From: Ceriagrion tenellum
Taxonomy: Eukaryota > Arthropoda > Insecta > Odonata > Coenagrionidae
Assembly: GCA_963169105.1 (NCBI GenBank)
Contig: OY720640.1
Location: 114,128,085-114,192,084 of the forward strand
Reading direction: 5' to 3'
Length of the DNA: 64,000 nucleotides
Positions 23,683 through 36,590 of the stretch are shown here, one piece after another. A program made the position numbers and the translations under genes. Each line of letters starts with the position of its first letter. Positions within the stretch are counted from its first letter, which is position 1. The notes under the pieces are model-generated. The model did not search any database. It was not told the origin of the DNA and worked only from the letters and a program-made list of their open reading frames with translations.

Positions 23683-25918
23683 GTTACCAGTGTTGGTGAT
23701 GCTAGCCTCTCGAGAAGAAATATCATTAGATGAGTAAGTCATTCATTTCAAGCCATACTCATCTCGTGCTTTTCCCCTCTTCTCCATCGCATGAACTGAA
23801 GCTGTTTCTTAACTCAGGAAATTATCGCCCTTTGTATGAACCATGCTCTCTCTATGAGGTCATGGAATGGTTCAAGTGTCTCCTCTCACAAATTCCCTGG
23901 CAACCTAAACATTCTCACGGCCCTCGTGACGCTAGGCGTGCTGTGACAGCCATATTGAGTTTTTGCTTCGTCTCTGAGGACGTGGATACGAATGAGACAC
24001 CAGATGTGGGTGGTAAATGATAAAAAATTTAATGATGAAACAGATGCCCTAGAGGCAGAAAAGGTCACACTGAATACAGGAAGGCACATCTGTCCGTTTC
24101 CGGCGGGAGAGGATGGCGCGTTTAAATATCACACTGGCTGTTTCGACATATAAAGGACGGAGCCCAAGACAGGAATTTTAATTTTTGTTAGGGAGAGAGT
24201 AAATGCAACTGTTACTTTCGATAGAAATATTTATCTACCAATGTGTGTTTAAACAATACCTATGTCTATTTCGTGCGCGGGTAAAATAGAAGCAGAGAAA
24301 TATGACTTGCTTAAGATTCAGTAAGAACATACATAAACGATACCTAACGAATCTCATCCTTAACATAAACAATGCATTTAAGTTGCAGGACTTTGACTCA
24401 TGCCTTTCTCTTTGCGGAAGAGAAACAAGCTCCTCGGTGTGCTGCGTGCAGTTGCCCTCTTAGTATTCGGCATATCCTGACGGAGAGTGACGAGTATCGT
24501 GACGCGCGAAGACAATTCAATATAGGGGAAGACCTATAACCCATTCTAGGAGACGACCCTATTATTTTAAACCGTCTAATTTTGTTACTTAAAGAGATTG
24601 GAATTTTTAATAAAATTTGACCTTATCAGCCCGTTTTATTATTTATTTAAATCTAAGTATTGGACGTCTACCTACTCGTCGGCGCACCCAACAACAATAA
24701 AACTACTGCTACTTAAGTTGCAGCAGTTACGTTTGCTGCCTCTTTCTATTTCTGGGAACTGTTTTTACGATTCATGAGCCTCCACCAAATGTGAATACTG
24801 CGCGCGTCAAAAAGCGGTGGTATATATATCTATATGTTTTATATATTATATGTATCTGTGTAAATGTGTCATAATGAAATGATGAGTGAGTGGTAAATGT
24901 CATGGATTATGACGTTCTTTACTCGCAATGTGGTTTCATTCGACAGGTTTACCACTTTAAAACATTACTCTTAATCCTCCTTAATTAAGTGAATAATGGT
25001 GGGGGCGTGATTCCCGAGTTTTTTTCGGATCGCTACATCTGAAACCGCGTCTTACCGAGAAGAACGATCGCGTCTTGTGAAATCGGGTACGTAACCACAA
25101 CCACGTCTTAACGAAATCGCGTTGTGTGAGACCGCGCTATATGACGGTTTCCTGTATTCACATTAGATGGAGGCTCATGAGGCGTCATAATCAGTTAGAA
25201 AGATTCATCGAACATATCTCCTATAACTAGCATTCATTGTTCAAGTTAAGGATCAGGTTCGTCCTGCAACGTTTATGTTCTTACTGAATCTTAAATAAGT
25301 CGTACTTTGCTGTTTCTCTTTCACCCGCGCACGGAATAGACATTGCTATTGTTTTAACACGCATTGGCAGGTTAAGTTACATTTGTATTTACTCTCTCCC
25401 TGAAAAAATTTGAAATCCCCGTCTTGCACTCCTTTCTTAATGTGTCAAAACAGCCCGTGTGATATTTAAACGTTCCTTTCTCTCCCGCCGGAAAAGATGT
25501 GGCTTGCTGTATTCAGTGTGACCTTTTCTGTCTCTAGAGCATCTGTTTTTTCATTAATGTTTTTATCATTATCCACCCATATCTGGTGTCTCATTCGCAA
25601 CCACGTCCTCAGAGACGACTCAAAATGTTAATATACCTGTCATAATACGTCTAGTGTCCCGAGGGCCATAAAAATGTTTAGGTTACCAGGGAGTTTGTGA
25701 GAGGAGATTCTTGAATCATTCCAAGACCTCATAGTGGGAGCTTGATACGAAGGGATATGAAGGGCATCAATTGCCTGAGCAAAGAAACAGCTTCAGTTCA
25801 TGTGAAACATGGAAAAAGGAAGGAAAAACACGAAATCAGCTTGGCTTGAAATTAATGACTAATTTATCTAATAAGGATATTTCTTCTAGTGAGGTCAGCA
25901 TCACCAAAACGTGGTTGC
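23683..25918. mobile_element. 2.2-kb structure with ~700-bp imperfect terminal inverted repeats
   Basis: The left arm (about 23683-24385) and right arm (about 25235-25918) are inverted copies over some 700 bp with substitutions and small gaps. Matching blocks include TTGGTGATGCT at both outer ends, GAACTGAAGCTGTTTCTT, CTCCTCTCACAAA, GAGACACCAGATGTGGGT and ACACGGGCTGTTTTGACA-type sequence. An inner inverted pair, 24772-24796 with 25155-25180, shares CATGAGCCTCCA. The spacer (24.4-25.2 kb) has no transposase-like frame. A third partial arm copy at 19.3 kb shows it is a repeat family rather than a single inverted duplication. It starts exactly after the LINE tail. Confidence 0.7.
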
Positions 25919-26004
25919 TTGGACTCCAATGTGGCAAAGAGATTGTCATGTCTTTGTCTCCATTTCGAGCGAATTTAAGACTTCGCCGTTCTCTCTTACA
26001 TTTA
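25919..26004. other. spacer before the SINE
   Basis: Short unassigned DNA between the right arm and the SINE body. Confidence 0.4.
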
Positions 26005-26130
26005 ACTTATCTGACGAACACAAACACCCATGTCCTGGGAAGTGAATAATCTACCCAGGTGGGATTCGAACCCGCAACCCTCGGGATAGCAGGCGAGGAC
26101 TTTACCCCGCCGCCACCGGGGCCGACCGAG
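26005..26130 (-). mobile_element. tRNA-derived SINE
   Basis: On the minus strand the head reads GGCCCCGGTGGCGGCGGGG, then GTAAAGTCCTCGC, a perfect B box GGTTCGAATCC (26062-26072) and a body with TGGGTGTTTGTGTTCGTC. Same family as the 11.8-kb copy. Overlapping short frames on both strands are artefacts. Confidence 0.8.
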
Positions 26131-27780
26131 ATTGAGCACAGCCAAAACGAGAGGGAAAATATCTGTCTTAACCCTCCAGTAGTTTGTAGGCAAAATAATC
26201 TCATGTGTGTGAAAACTGTTGGCAGCATTGTAGGCGGATGGATACACAGAGATGAAGTGAAATTTCTTTAATAATCCGTTAAAAGTGTTGAAGGTTAGGA
26301 TGGGAACCAGGAAAGTTAAGCGGACAGACAACTATGTGTTGAATATAAACGGGACCCCTGGATGATTGCAAGTGTTGTTATTTTTAGAGTAGTTTGATAC
26401 TCACTCGGAGTCCCTCTGCATGGGGGGACTTTCTCCAGCTCCTTTTGATACATGCAACTTAAACCCGTGAGACGGATGATATCGGTGACTCGTAGGGAAC
26501 ATAGGCTGTCCCCTCCCACTCTACCCCACTCTCTCACTCAAGCAATGTCTCTCTTCAAGCACTTCGTAAGACTAATGGCCATAGGATTGTGACATCATTT
26601 TAACTATGGAATAAAATTTTCCTAACACATAAATATAAGTGGGGAAATGAAGTCGCTGAACTGTTCTTGTTACTCGAAGCGTTTTACAATGATAAAGGTT
26701 TCTTTGATGCAATTACTCTGTACTTGAAGTAATGATATTTAAATTAAAGGATCTACGACAGAAAAACGACTCCAGTAATGATCATTAGCATCAAATTCTC
26801 TTCAACTTATGCCTCTCGGCATTAGTTTCGGCTTTAGTTACCAGTAGTTGGTAGCTAAGGTATTGAACGCCCTTAACACGGTGCGGGTGCTAGTAACTAG
26901 AAGCAATCTAACGAAACTGTGAAAAATGATTATTTCTTGTTCCTAGCAAAATATAGGTGATATCCGAACGAGACATGAGCCATAGATTTTGAGAAAAATA
27001 AACGGCTACCTTAGCATTAAAGATTTCATCGCACAAAAGAAGATTTCCGCCAAGTTGGGGTGAGAAGTCGAGTAACTCAAATGGAAAATTAGTGCATTTC
27101 AGTAAGAATTTTTGAGAAAGTCCAGCGCAAGAAAGTGAATGACTGAAAAAATAGAGAGTTCATTGAATGAAAGATCATTAAATAATGAATTCATGAAACC
27201 CAGAATCCCATCCACAGAACAAATATTCCGGGAGCAGTTGAACTCGAAGTGACATCAGATGAAAGATGTGCTGACAATGGACACCAAAAGCAATAGCGAG
27301 TATCACCTAATAGTTTTTGGGGCGAAGGAATACATAACTTAAAATAATATTATAGGAAATTTCATTTATCCATCGCTAGAATTCGTTTGACTAATCTGCA
27401 TTTATTCCGCTGCAACTCTGTTTGCCGTGTATTAAGTCCTCGAGCACTAGAATTTATCTTATTACCATGATTACTCGCGAAACCTTTATTTACTTAATTC
27501 CAATGGAGCCGTCTACTTCATCTGATGGGTGAAGAGATAGACTTCGTGTAAGGTACCGATTCTTTCAATGCCGACTGATAATTCTAGGGTGATCTCATTT
27601 TTATTGGGGTTGAAATGATTTTCCTCTTACTGATGAAGAAATATCCGCGATGAACATTTATCTAAGAGAGATTGAAGTAATAAACCTATCTAAAGGGAGA
27701 TACGCATTTTCTATTCCATTTCAGAAAACAGACAATCTACATCCTGTTAATTATTTGCCGAGATATGCATATGATAATTG
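26131..27780. other. AT-rich non-coding DNA
   Basis: No gene recognised; short frames at 26316-26537 are unassigned. Confidence 0.4.
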
Positions 27781-28005
27781 CCTCATTTTTTAAATAAGGT
27801 CTCTCTGGAGAGCGTAACCTACCATTTCCCATGTAAAAGGGTTAGTATTAATTGTCAAAAATCTCGTAAAGTAGTTCATTAAAAGGCTAATATTATGGTA
27901 TATTTGTAAGGATGAGATATTTCAAATCAAAATGACACTGAATTCATTGATTACTGGGTGAAATGATATTTCGCTCAAACTACCTCAAATACTAATTTTG
28001 TACAA
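27781..28005 (+). repeat. 290-bp repeat family, copy 1 (5' truncated)
   Basis: Begins CCTCATTTTTTAAATAAGG and shares with copies at 30.5 and 47.7 kb the blocks CTCTCTGGAG, CATGTAAAAGG, AAGG(G)GCTAATATT and AATGATATTTCGCTCAAAC. Same orientation in all three. No coding capacity. Confidence 0.75.
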
Positions 28006-28079
28006 ATTCGATGTCTGTACAGAAAAAATTCTTCCGTGACTATTGTACGGATATAGAATTCTACCTACCGGCAGGTTCA

Positions 28080-28340
28080 CAACGTTTCGCCATGTGTTGC
28101 TCTTTTGCGTTCAAGTGCGCTGGTGGGTATCGATCTGTGCAAACTTCAACACCTCCAAAGCCTCCATAGGTTGGTGGCGAGGGCGCTGTGCTCCCGCGTA
28201 ATACAGTCGCGGGAAACGTTATTATGACGAGATTTCGTTCTCTGCGGGCTTGCTGTGTTTGCCGAGACGCTATGTATTTGTGAACGAGCGTGGAAATTAA
28301 TCATCTCCTACCGAGTTTTCCTCCACCAACATCTCGCTAC
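28080..28340. promoter_or_regulatory. CpG-elevated block
   Basis: CpG and GC are raised compared with flanks, with GCGCTGGTGGG, GTCGCGGGAAACG and GAGCGTGG motifs. Candidate conserved non-coding element; no exon is evident. Confidence 0.25.
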
Positions 28341-30511
28341 CATAATTTCCATCGCGATTTCCATGAGCCTCGTTACATGAGCTAACACTGTGAATACTCC
28401 GCCTGAGCTCATCACCCAACCAGCAAAGATTGGAAATGGAAATCTATGATATGTCTTTTTTATAGGGAAAGGATTTTTTAAGTTCAACTCGTCATAAAAT
28501 ACATCTTAGGTCCGGAAAACTGAAGTTCAAAGCGTCTATTTGGCGTAATTGGTGTCATTCGTGAGATTTCTTTTCCTTTGGCCGCATCCCGGATCCGAAG
28601 TTATAAATTATCCAATTTTTAATGCGAATTAGGAGAAATTGTAAAATTTGAACGACATGTCTGCTTACTTAGCATTTCTTACACGAAGAAGATAAATCAT
28701 CAAGTGACTGAAAATATGAATATTGGTGAAATGTGGTCTTATAGTCTTTCAAAAAACTCTCAGCACAAAGCCTAAGCGTATCTGTCTTCATGAAAATAAC
28801 GGGTTAAAAAAGTCAATTTTATTAGTTACTACTCCATCAGCGAAAATATTCACCTGAAAGTTATTCTGAATAACCTGGAAGTATTAATTCATCAACAACT
28901 TCATAATTGTATTTTTTACGAACATTTAAAATAAGCCTGAATATTTTTCATGAATTGCCAAATTATTTATATTATATAGTACCTTTAATAGCATCTAATG
29001 GCACGCGCCTTCAACGTCATACGGTAGGCTTTTTTATACCTTCGTGCTCTTGAGAAATATGAAGTTCCGATCAAAGTCCATAAATAATTGCTGTTTACCT
29101 TATGTCTGTTTTTACCGTTTATTAATGGAAGGAATAGAGGAACCGCAGGATAATGTATTTCACTGCAAATCGTCCATATTGAATTGATCATTTGTATTCT
29201 ACATACGCCAAAAACATCGCTGATGGTACCGTGATGCATAACAATTGAATATGGATACGGATCCCAAAAAATTAGTTAATTAATTATATGGATTTTTGTG
29301 CAATATGCGCACAATAGCCATTAGGTGGATCGTTTTCACGATTATTTGTAAGGTTTTACTTCCATTAGCTTTACTTTCACGTGACAAGACTTCGTCAACT
29401 CTATTGAATAGTCAAGGGCATTCAACACAAAGGTCCGCATCCGCATTAGGTGTCTCTGTCACCTATTACTGAAATAGCTTTAACCTTACCATAATCCAGT
29501 CGTCATAGCAAAAATGAAACGTCATAGGTGACGCTCAGTATTGATTAGGCTGGGATGAAACAAATCATAGGCCCACATGTATTTTCGTGACTAACCTTGG
29601 CAAAAATCGCTTTCCGTTCCCACGCTATCTAGCGTTCATAGGAAAGTTACGCTGAAAGTTACGGAAATCGTTCAACATAATCAAGGAAAACAATCACGAT
29701 GTTTGAAAATTTTGAAAGCTACAAGTTTTTTTTAATGATCAACGGTGTTATTTTCAGCTTTTCTAATCTTTGAAACCTTATTTTCCAGCCGCAAGATGAG
29801 ATGGAGAGAGCTTGCAAACTCATATCTCAGTTTACCAGAGCGTGGCGAAAGACTCAACCGTGAAATTGTATGAAAGAGGTAAGTTTTGATCGTGTATTTT
29901 GGTGAAACACACTCCACACCATCTAGAACTCGGAGAGGGTTCCCACGTGGTGGACTAGGAGTTTCATTACCGAACAGCGAGACAACTATTGCCGGGAAAA
30001 ATGACAATCTTTTTGAATAGATTCGTCGATTGAGAGATGTTAACTTCCAACATCATAAAATCATTTGATGATTTACTCTTTCTTTATTTGGTGATCTAAC
30101 GGTCAAGATAGGTTTTTAAGGATGTAAATTGGTAGTAATCCTCTTTATATAATAACATTTGAAAGTCCCTGTCCGATGATAATAATTCTCCTACTTCATT
30201 CACTTCATCAATTCATCCATAAAGCCCATCCTCTTTCTTCCCCTAATACGCTTTCTTAACATATCTCTCCTCTTCAACATCTTTGTGTAACCCTTCGCCC
30301 CCTATTGCCCTATCCAACCACCTACCTTACCACTTCCTAATCTTATCCAGAAGTTTCCTTTCTTAACCTACCATACCCTCCACCTTACCACTTTCTCATT
30401 TGTCTTCCATTCTGTCCATCTCCATCCTCCTCAACCACGTCCCGAACGCTTTCAGTCTCCCCTAGTCCTCCTTTCTCAGAGCCCTCATCCTCTCGAAAAT
30501 ATCACATTGTG
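28341..30511. other. non-coding DNA, unassigned
   Basis: Only short frames (28985-29239 and 29732-30007, minus) with no recognised domain. Pyrimidine-rich CTTTCTTCCCC patches occur at 30.2-30.5 kb. Confidence 0.4.
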
Positions 30512-30805
30512 GTACATCATAGTTGAGATCACATATAAACTACACACCATTAATATTTGACGAGATCTAGGAGTAAAAAATTCTTCATTTATTTCATTAA
30601 GGTCTCTCTGGAGTGCGTACATGTACCGTTTTCTATGTAAAAGGGCTGATATTTCTCGTCAAATTCTCAGTAAGCAGTTTGGTAAGGGGCTAATATTTTG
30701 ATATTTTTGGAAGGGTAAGATATTTTTCTTTAAAATGATACAAAATGCATCGATTTAGGGGAAATGATATTTCGCTCAAACCACCTCAATTTACAATTCA
30801 ACCTG
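30512..30805 (+). repeat. 290-bp repeat family, copy 2
   Basis: Full-length relative to copy 3. The 5' part shares AACTACACACCA/ACTTG and TGACGAGATCTAGG; the 3' part shares AAGGTCTCTCTGGAG, ATGTAAAAGGGCT and GATATTTCGCTCAAAC. Confidence 0.75.
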
Positions 30806-31749
30806 TCGATTTCGTGTAATCCTACTGATTGGTGTGCTACCAACACAAATGGGTCCAAGTGAAAATAAAGTTCATTGCTCTGCCAGTAACTGACAAGAAT
30901 GCTTCACCCCAATATTTGGGGTGGCGTTCTGATTTATTTGCCATGTTAACCGAGCATGCATCCTGGATATGCGCGGAACCTGATCTGCATGTGTCACAGC
31001 AACAAAAAAATAGAAATAAAAAAACACCATACGACGACATTTATCGCTTCAGAAAGAGGAGTGTTGAGGGTTAATCATCTGAGAATTTCACTGAATAACC
31101 TGACTAATATTGTAAACGGTGAAATAGATATGAAATTTGGAACTTTATCCGGAGAGAGATAGGTGAAGATTTGAGACTTGAATTAGTTTTGGGTTACGTG
31201 ACAGATACGACGCAGATTATCGATAAAACCTTACAGTTTATCTCAAAAACCTCCTTCTTTGTACTCTTTATTCATTCACTGTTAAAAACATACATTCTCT
31301 ACCCATCCTATTCTTCCTGTGACTCACAACATCCCTCTTATTATACAGGAATTACACAGGCCTTCAAATTTTTGGGTCTTGAATGCTTTTTTGATTTGAA
31401 GAGCCCTTCCCGACATAATTTTGTGCGCTGAATCCAAATCTACTCCCAGAAATTGGCTATCACGTCAGGATTTTAGATATTTCAAACTTAAAGGGACAAA
31501 ATGGCAATTTTTAGGCCTTTTTGTGCTAGAATATCTCATAAACCAAAGGTGTTAGATTATTTCTGCAAACGGATTGGAAGTCTGCGTTCAAAAATGCATA
31601 GAATGCATTCATGAAATCTAGAAAAACCATTTTTACCATAACCTTTATAAACTTGTCAACTACCAACAACTGAATTATATCTTATTTTGAGTCACCCGGA
31701 ACTAGCTACGGATTAAACTTTACGGAGTCACCCGCAATGTACAATTATG
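30806..31749. other. non-coding DNA, unassigned
   Basis: Overlapping short frames near 30.83-31.43 kb on both strands show no recognisable domain. Confidence 0.35.
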
Positions 31750-31841
31750 CGAAATCCCACAGAGGAAAAAACATCCGCTTTGACCGGGATACGGGTTCGA
31801 ATCCCGGTCAAGGTGGATGATTTTTCCTCTGTGGAATTTCG
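31750..31841. repeat. palindromic tRNA-derived repeat, copy 1
   Basis: Inverted arms of 41 nt (31750-31790 and 31801-31841) surround a 10-nt loop. The junction contains GGTTCGAATCCCGG, a perfect tRNA B box, but no A box or cloverleaf can be made, so it is not a tRNA gene. Ends read CCACAGAGGAAAAA inverted, as in the other three copies. Confidence 0.75.
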
Positions 31842-32182
31842 AACAACTAAATTATAATTCAACTATACTAAAATTTGAGTACACAAATTTGAAATATAAG
31901 CTACAGGTTATGGAAACAATAGCTTTTCTAGGTGTCATGATTGTATTATATACATTTTTAAAGCATACTGAGAACCCGTTTGCAGAACTACTCTATCACC
32001 CTTAGTTACTGAGATATTCAAGCTCAAAAAGACTTAAAATTTGCCAGCCAATAGCGTTGATTCGGATTTACTTTTTGCTTCTGTACCCTTGCACCCTTGT
32101 ACCCTTGCGGGTCTGTGTAATCGATGACTATTCATAGCAATAAATGATTTAAGATTTTCCCGGTATATTATATTTGAATATA

Positions 32183-32320
32183 TTTCTTGGGCTTCGCACC
32201 GGGTAATGTTTTCATAATCCGCCGACGTTTCGGAAAACGACTTGTTTTCCATTTTCAACAAGTCGTTTTCCGAAACGTCGGCGGATTATGAAAACATTAC
32301 CCGGTGCGAAGCCCGAGAAA
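32183..32320 (-). repeat. foldback with hammerhead-like core
   Basis: Arms of 64 nt (32183-32246 and 32257-32320) differ at one position and share a 10-nt loop. On the minus strand TTGAAAA, stem II GGAAAA-CAAGTCG-TTTTCC, then GAAA and ACGTC match a hammerhead in which the CUGANGA box has mutated. Stem II loop CAAGTCG, the GAAACGTCGG block and CCCGGTGC...CCCGAGAAA are shared with the foldback at 63.6 kb, so these are one family. Confidence 0.7.
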
Positions 32321-33898
32321 GATATTTAACTATTCATAGCAATATTAATGCTCTACAACTCAAAGTAAGAAGTAAACAAACAATAAGTTAAATACATGAG
32401 ACTTATTACCATGCAAGAGTGCGCCCTTGTGTCTGTAAAAATGGAGTCAAAACGGTTGTATAGGAAAATAAATAATGAATTCTAGAATACGGAAATCTGC
32501 CTTGAAATATCTGAGAGGGCGTTTAGAAACGAAACGTCAAAAGTTTTTTCCCATTTCTTTTTGGAAAAGTACCTTCTTCATCGAATCCGATTTTTCGCAT
32601 CTGTCATCCTTTCGGTCGCGTCCAACACAAACTTTTTCCCCCTTCATTTCATTTCTTCTCTCCTGCCATCCGGTCTCCATTCTTCGATTCTTCGCCTCAC
32701 TCGTGGATTCCCGCAGTCACCCCAAACAGACTAACCTCATCCGCTCTCCTTCTCACCCAAACTTTCTGACCCGTAACTTCTTATACATATAATTCCGTAT
32801 GGCAGGTGGCGATACAACAAAGTTGTGCAGAGAGAATACTTCTTTATAACTCGGGAAGAATGACAGATACGTGGTCAACCCACGTCTCAATAGAAAGAGG
32901 AGAAATTTACTAAATACAGTTATTTACCATAAAATGTTATAAAAAAACGTATCTCGTGACGTAAGATAAACGTAAACCCAACTTTAGCAAGACCTAAAAA
33001 CATATTGGTTACAGTACATATAAGTTTTTTTTTTGAAGCTCATCTGCGGTATCTATAGCTGTTTAAACAGCGAACGTTCCTCGACTCCATGCGTCAATGT
33101 TAAAACCGCAATGTACAGATTATGCATTAAAAGAAATTACTATATGTCGATTTTGCGTTATATTGTTATATTTCCGTCGTGCTATTTCGTACAGCCACAA
33201 ATTTTGAGTATTTTTTTTAGGGTTTTTTAAAGTCTTTTCTAACATTGCACTGCTTTTAGCCACCCAATGATTACACATTACGGTCATGATTACTAAAATA
33301 ATAATGAACTGAATTAGGTTAATTTTTATGCGTACTGATAAAATGGTGATCATAATAATAGTGAGAGAACTTGTATTGCGTTAAAAAAATTTGATAAGTT
33401 TTAATACAGAATGATAAGGTAAGCCCAATATTTTGCTGCCGATACGCTGTAGGCAACGCGACCGGGGCGATTTTTTTATGACGGTTGTAATAAACCTCGA
33501 TTATTTATTGATTGATTTAATAATAACTTGGCTTGAGAATAATGGATAGAGATGACTCTCCCCAAATTTTGTACCACTTCAGTACTATGCGATGCATTTC
33601 TGCTTTACTCGATTATAGCCATATTTGTGAAAGTTGATTTTTCATCCAAGTAGAAAACAATGAGAATGTCTTTTAAAAAATTTCGAATTTCCAAAAATTT
33701 AGGAGCACACTGGGAAGATGACATAAATTTAGCAAATTTAATATACATCCCAAGTAAGCTAATTTCTATCTCACTATAAACTACAGTTATTTCTGTCAGT
33801 CCATTGTTAAATGCGTGAACCGTACTTGTGACGCAAGGCTACAAGGTCAAAGTTCTTTCTTAACTATAAATATCAGTGTTTATTTTTCCAAGGGTCAA
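32321..33898. other. non-coding DNA, unassigned
   Basis: A 105-residue frame at 32475-32792 (+) is Ser/Phe/Pro rich and unrecognised. The rest is AT-rich. Confidence 0.35.
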
Positions 33899-34021
33899 AA
33901 TTCGCCATGAAAAAATCATTTAACTTGACCGGAATTCGAACCTGGATCTTACAATTGCCGTCACGCTGGGAGATCTGGGTTTGAATCCCGGTCAATTCAA
34001 ATGATTTTTTGTGGCGAATTT
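33899..34021. repeat. palindromic tRNA-derived repeat, copy 2
   Basis: Arms 33899-33944 and 33975-34021 are imperfect inverted copies. Each contains a B-box-like GGTTCGAATTCC or GGTTTGAATCCC sequence in opposite orientation, and the ends read TTCGCCA(T/C)(G/A)AAAAAATCAT inverted. The 30-nt centre is unrelated. Confidence 0.7.
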
Positions 34022-35957
34022 CAACCATTGGTGTATATACACCCGTGCGAATGACTTCGTGCTATATCATTTGTTAATGCATTGATTGGAAAGTGTTAAT
34101 TTCATTAAACACACAGTTTAGGCGAGAAATATTCTACAACTCAGTATAGATAAAAGTACGGATTTTTTGATTGATCATATATTTCTCGAGAAAGAACAGA
34201 ACCCTCTTTCTCGATGTTACTTTAATTTTGATTGCAACGTCTTACTCTTTAAATAATATTTGAATGAAATAATGCCAATGAACGCAACGCAATTTCCACC
34301 AATATGTTTAAAATTTTCAAGCTTATTTTTCATGCTGAATATATTACACTTGGTGTTGCCGTAAATTGATTGATGTGACATTTCCGTGTGGATGGAACGA
34401 ACTGAAACATGGTCACAATTTGATTACCCTGCATGAAAATGTTTCCTGATCACAAAAAAAGTCTTCTCGCAGGCCAAAATATAGAACTCTCTGGAGTATT
34501 ACGAAAGCTTATTACTTTCGATCAAGATCATGTACATCGGAAATTGACATGAATATCTCCGCAGCAGCAATTATATTAGAATGGTGTTCTTGACTAAACT
34601 TTTCATGTCGATTCAGATTTATCACTCCTAAAAAAACTGGCTGTTATACTGCGCTTATGAGACGCTAAGAAGATGTTACTAAGCTGATCAAGGATAGTTT
34701 TAAAAAATTTTGTCCTCTATGATAGGTATTGAAGATTGATTATCGTAGTGTATTTGGTAAAGTTATGAAATTATTCCTGAATTTACGCCATTGCCAAACA
34801 TTAGCGCTCGTCCCTCTAATATAGATATTAAGGCTTCAATTTTTTCCATTGTGAATTACATTGAGCGTGGCCATCGGGAAAACAGAAGCACCTCGATAGC
34901 AAACGGATTTCTCGGTTTTGCTTGAAAATCTTAACTTTGCCTGAGTATCTATCTGAGCCCTTGGCAACAAAGTTAAGAGAAGGAAATGCTCCAGAGCACA
35001 AAGTCATGGCACTTCCTCTATAATAATTGTTGTACTTTTCATTCAGAAAACTCAGGAAACTAGCTCCTTGCATTCGAAACGCAACGCCTCCCTCTGCCAT
35101 TACTCTTCAACAAAGATTTCTACACCATGAATCAAAATATCAAAAGATGGTTTATTATGTACACCTTTTCTGAAAAACATAATCAGCCGGGGAATGTAAG
35201 AGATAAATTTTGAAAGCTCAATAAAAGTCAATTCATGATTAATATACACTCATTTTTTTAATTTTTTATCTCATTATTTGCATGAGTAATTACAGACACA
35301 ATGAGAAAAGAACGAGGCAATGTCCAAACATACACAACAATTGATATCACGTCATTTTTAAAAGTATTAATGTCATTTTTAAGACAGGCTACGATGGATG
35401 TAGATACAATACATCTAAGTTTACATAAATAACGATTGCATGTAAAAAAACACTTTCTTAAATCATTGGGGAGATTAAATTAGCCGATAACCTTATCATT
35501 TCTGCAGGTCAAAGAAATTACTACTGCAAGATGCTGCAAAATTAGGCCGTACAGATTGATCTTTGTCGGAAAGTTCTTCAGTCATTTTCCTTGATTTCAC
35601 TGTAATGGTTATCAAAATGGTGATGTGCCTTGTGATTTGAACAGAAATTCCTGAAACCATTCGGAGCAAATAAAACATTAGATATTTACATACAGTTTTG
35701 TGACTGGGTGAATTGAAAGAATGGTTTCGTGATTAGAATTATTTTTTGCCATTAATTGCATTGAGGAAGGATTTAAAGTCATTATAAACGTCGGCGAAGC
35801 AATTGGCAGCCTTATTACTCCTGTTTTTATTATTTGACCAAAAATCTCGATAAAAAAACACATGGAGGATTTGAAATGTTAGTACCCATCTAAACTTAAG
35901 AATGGGAGACGGCATAAAAAGTAATCAGGCCTGGCACGAGAACGGCGGTGAAATACA
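34022..35957. other. AT-rich non-coding DNA
   Basis: Minus frame 34828-35100 (90 residues) is unassigned. Nothing else recognised. Confidence 0.4.
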
Positions 35958-36128
35958 ATGAAATTTCCATGAGAAGAAAATATGCCTGGACCGGGAATCG
36001 AACCATAGACCTTTGGCTTTCCAAACCAATGTGCAGATGACTAATCTACCTAATAGGCAGCATGATCAAGCCAAAGGTCCGTGGTTCGGTTCCCGGTCCA
36101 GGTCGATTTTTTTTCTCATGGCAATTTT
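35958..36128 (-). repeat. palindromic tRNA-derived repeat, copy 3
   Basis: Left arm 35961-36020 and right arm 36064-36126 are inverted copies of about 60 nt. On the minus strand a tRNA-like segment has an acceptor-like TGCCT..AGGCA pair, a GGTAGATTAG A-box-like block and a perfect B box GGTTCGATTCC. The plus strand has a second B-box relic GGTTCGGTTCC. Ends share the CCATGAGAA/AAAAT motif of the other copies. Confidence 0.7.
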
Positions 36129-36299
36129 ACTGTATTGATATAAGACGGTGATCAGAGCAATGCATTGATGTTACAGAACCCGAAAATGTGTGCTGGATAT
36201 AATTGTTAATTGGATAATTGGATAATTAACTGGATATAATTGTGGAAACTATGCGGGTAGAATCATTGGATTGGTTATTTGGGGATTCGAACGACGGCT

Positions 36300-36545
36300 A
36301 AGGTTATTTGCGCCATAGGGGATAGGTAAGGGAGGAAGGGTAGATAGCAACCTGGCGTTGGCATTAGCCTACTCTTAACTAAAGGCGCCAAAGGGACCAC
36401 ACCCAGGGAGTACTCCACCTGAAGTGCCCTCAAGACACTCAAGTAGGGATCGGGTTCCTCTGAAAAACATCCGTATCTGCAGGGATTTGAACCCTGGACG
36501 CCCGTGTGGTAGGCGAGTACTCAAGCCACCACACCAAACCGATCC
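36300..36545 (-). mobile_element. tRNA-derived SINE, second family
   Basis: Minus strand: GGTGTGGTGGCTTGAGTACTC (A-box region), then a B box GGGTTCAAATCCC and a body of about 170 nt with CCTTTGGCGCC. The head differs from the 11.8/26.0-kb family. An AT dinucleotide run follows at 36567-36590. Confidence 0.7.
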
Positions 36546-36566
36546 CCGCGGGTAGAACAGTGGTAG

Positions 36567-36590
36567 GTATATATATATATATATATGTAT
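36567..36590. repeat. (AT)n microsatellite
   Basis: Short TA dinucleotide run next to the SINE head. Confidence 0.85.

Noticed and set aside
31750..31841. Possible tRNA gene because of a perfect B box
   Set aside because: No A box and no cloverleaf; the sequence is a palindrome with the B box at its centre.
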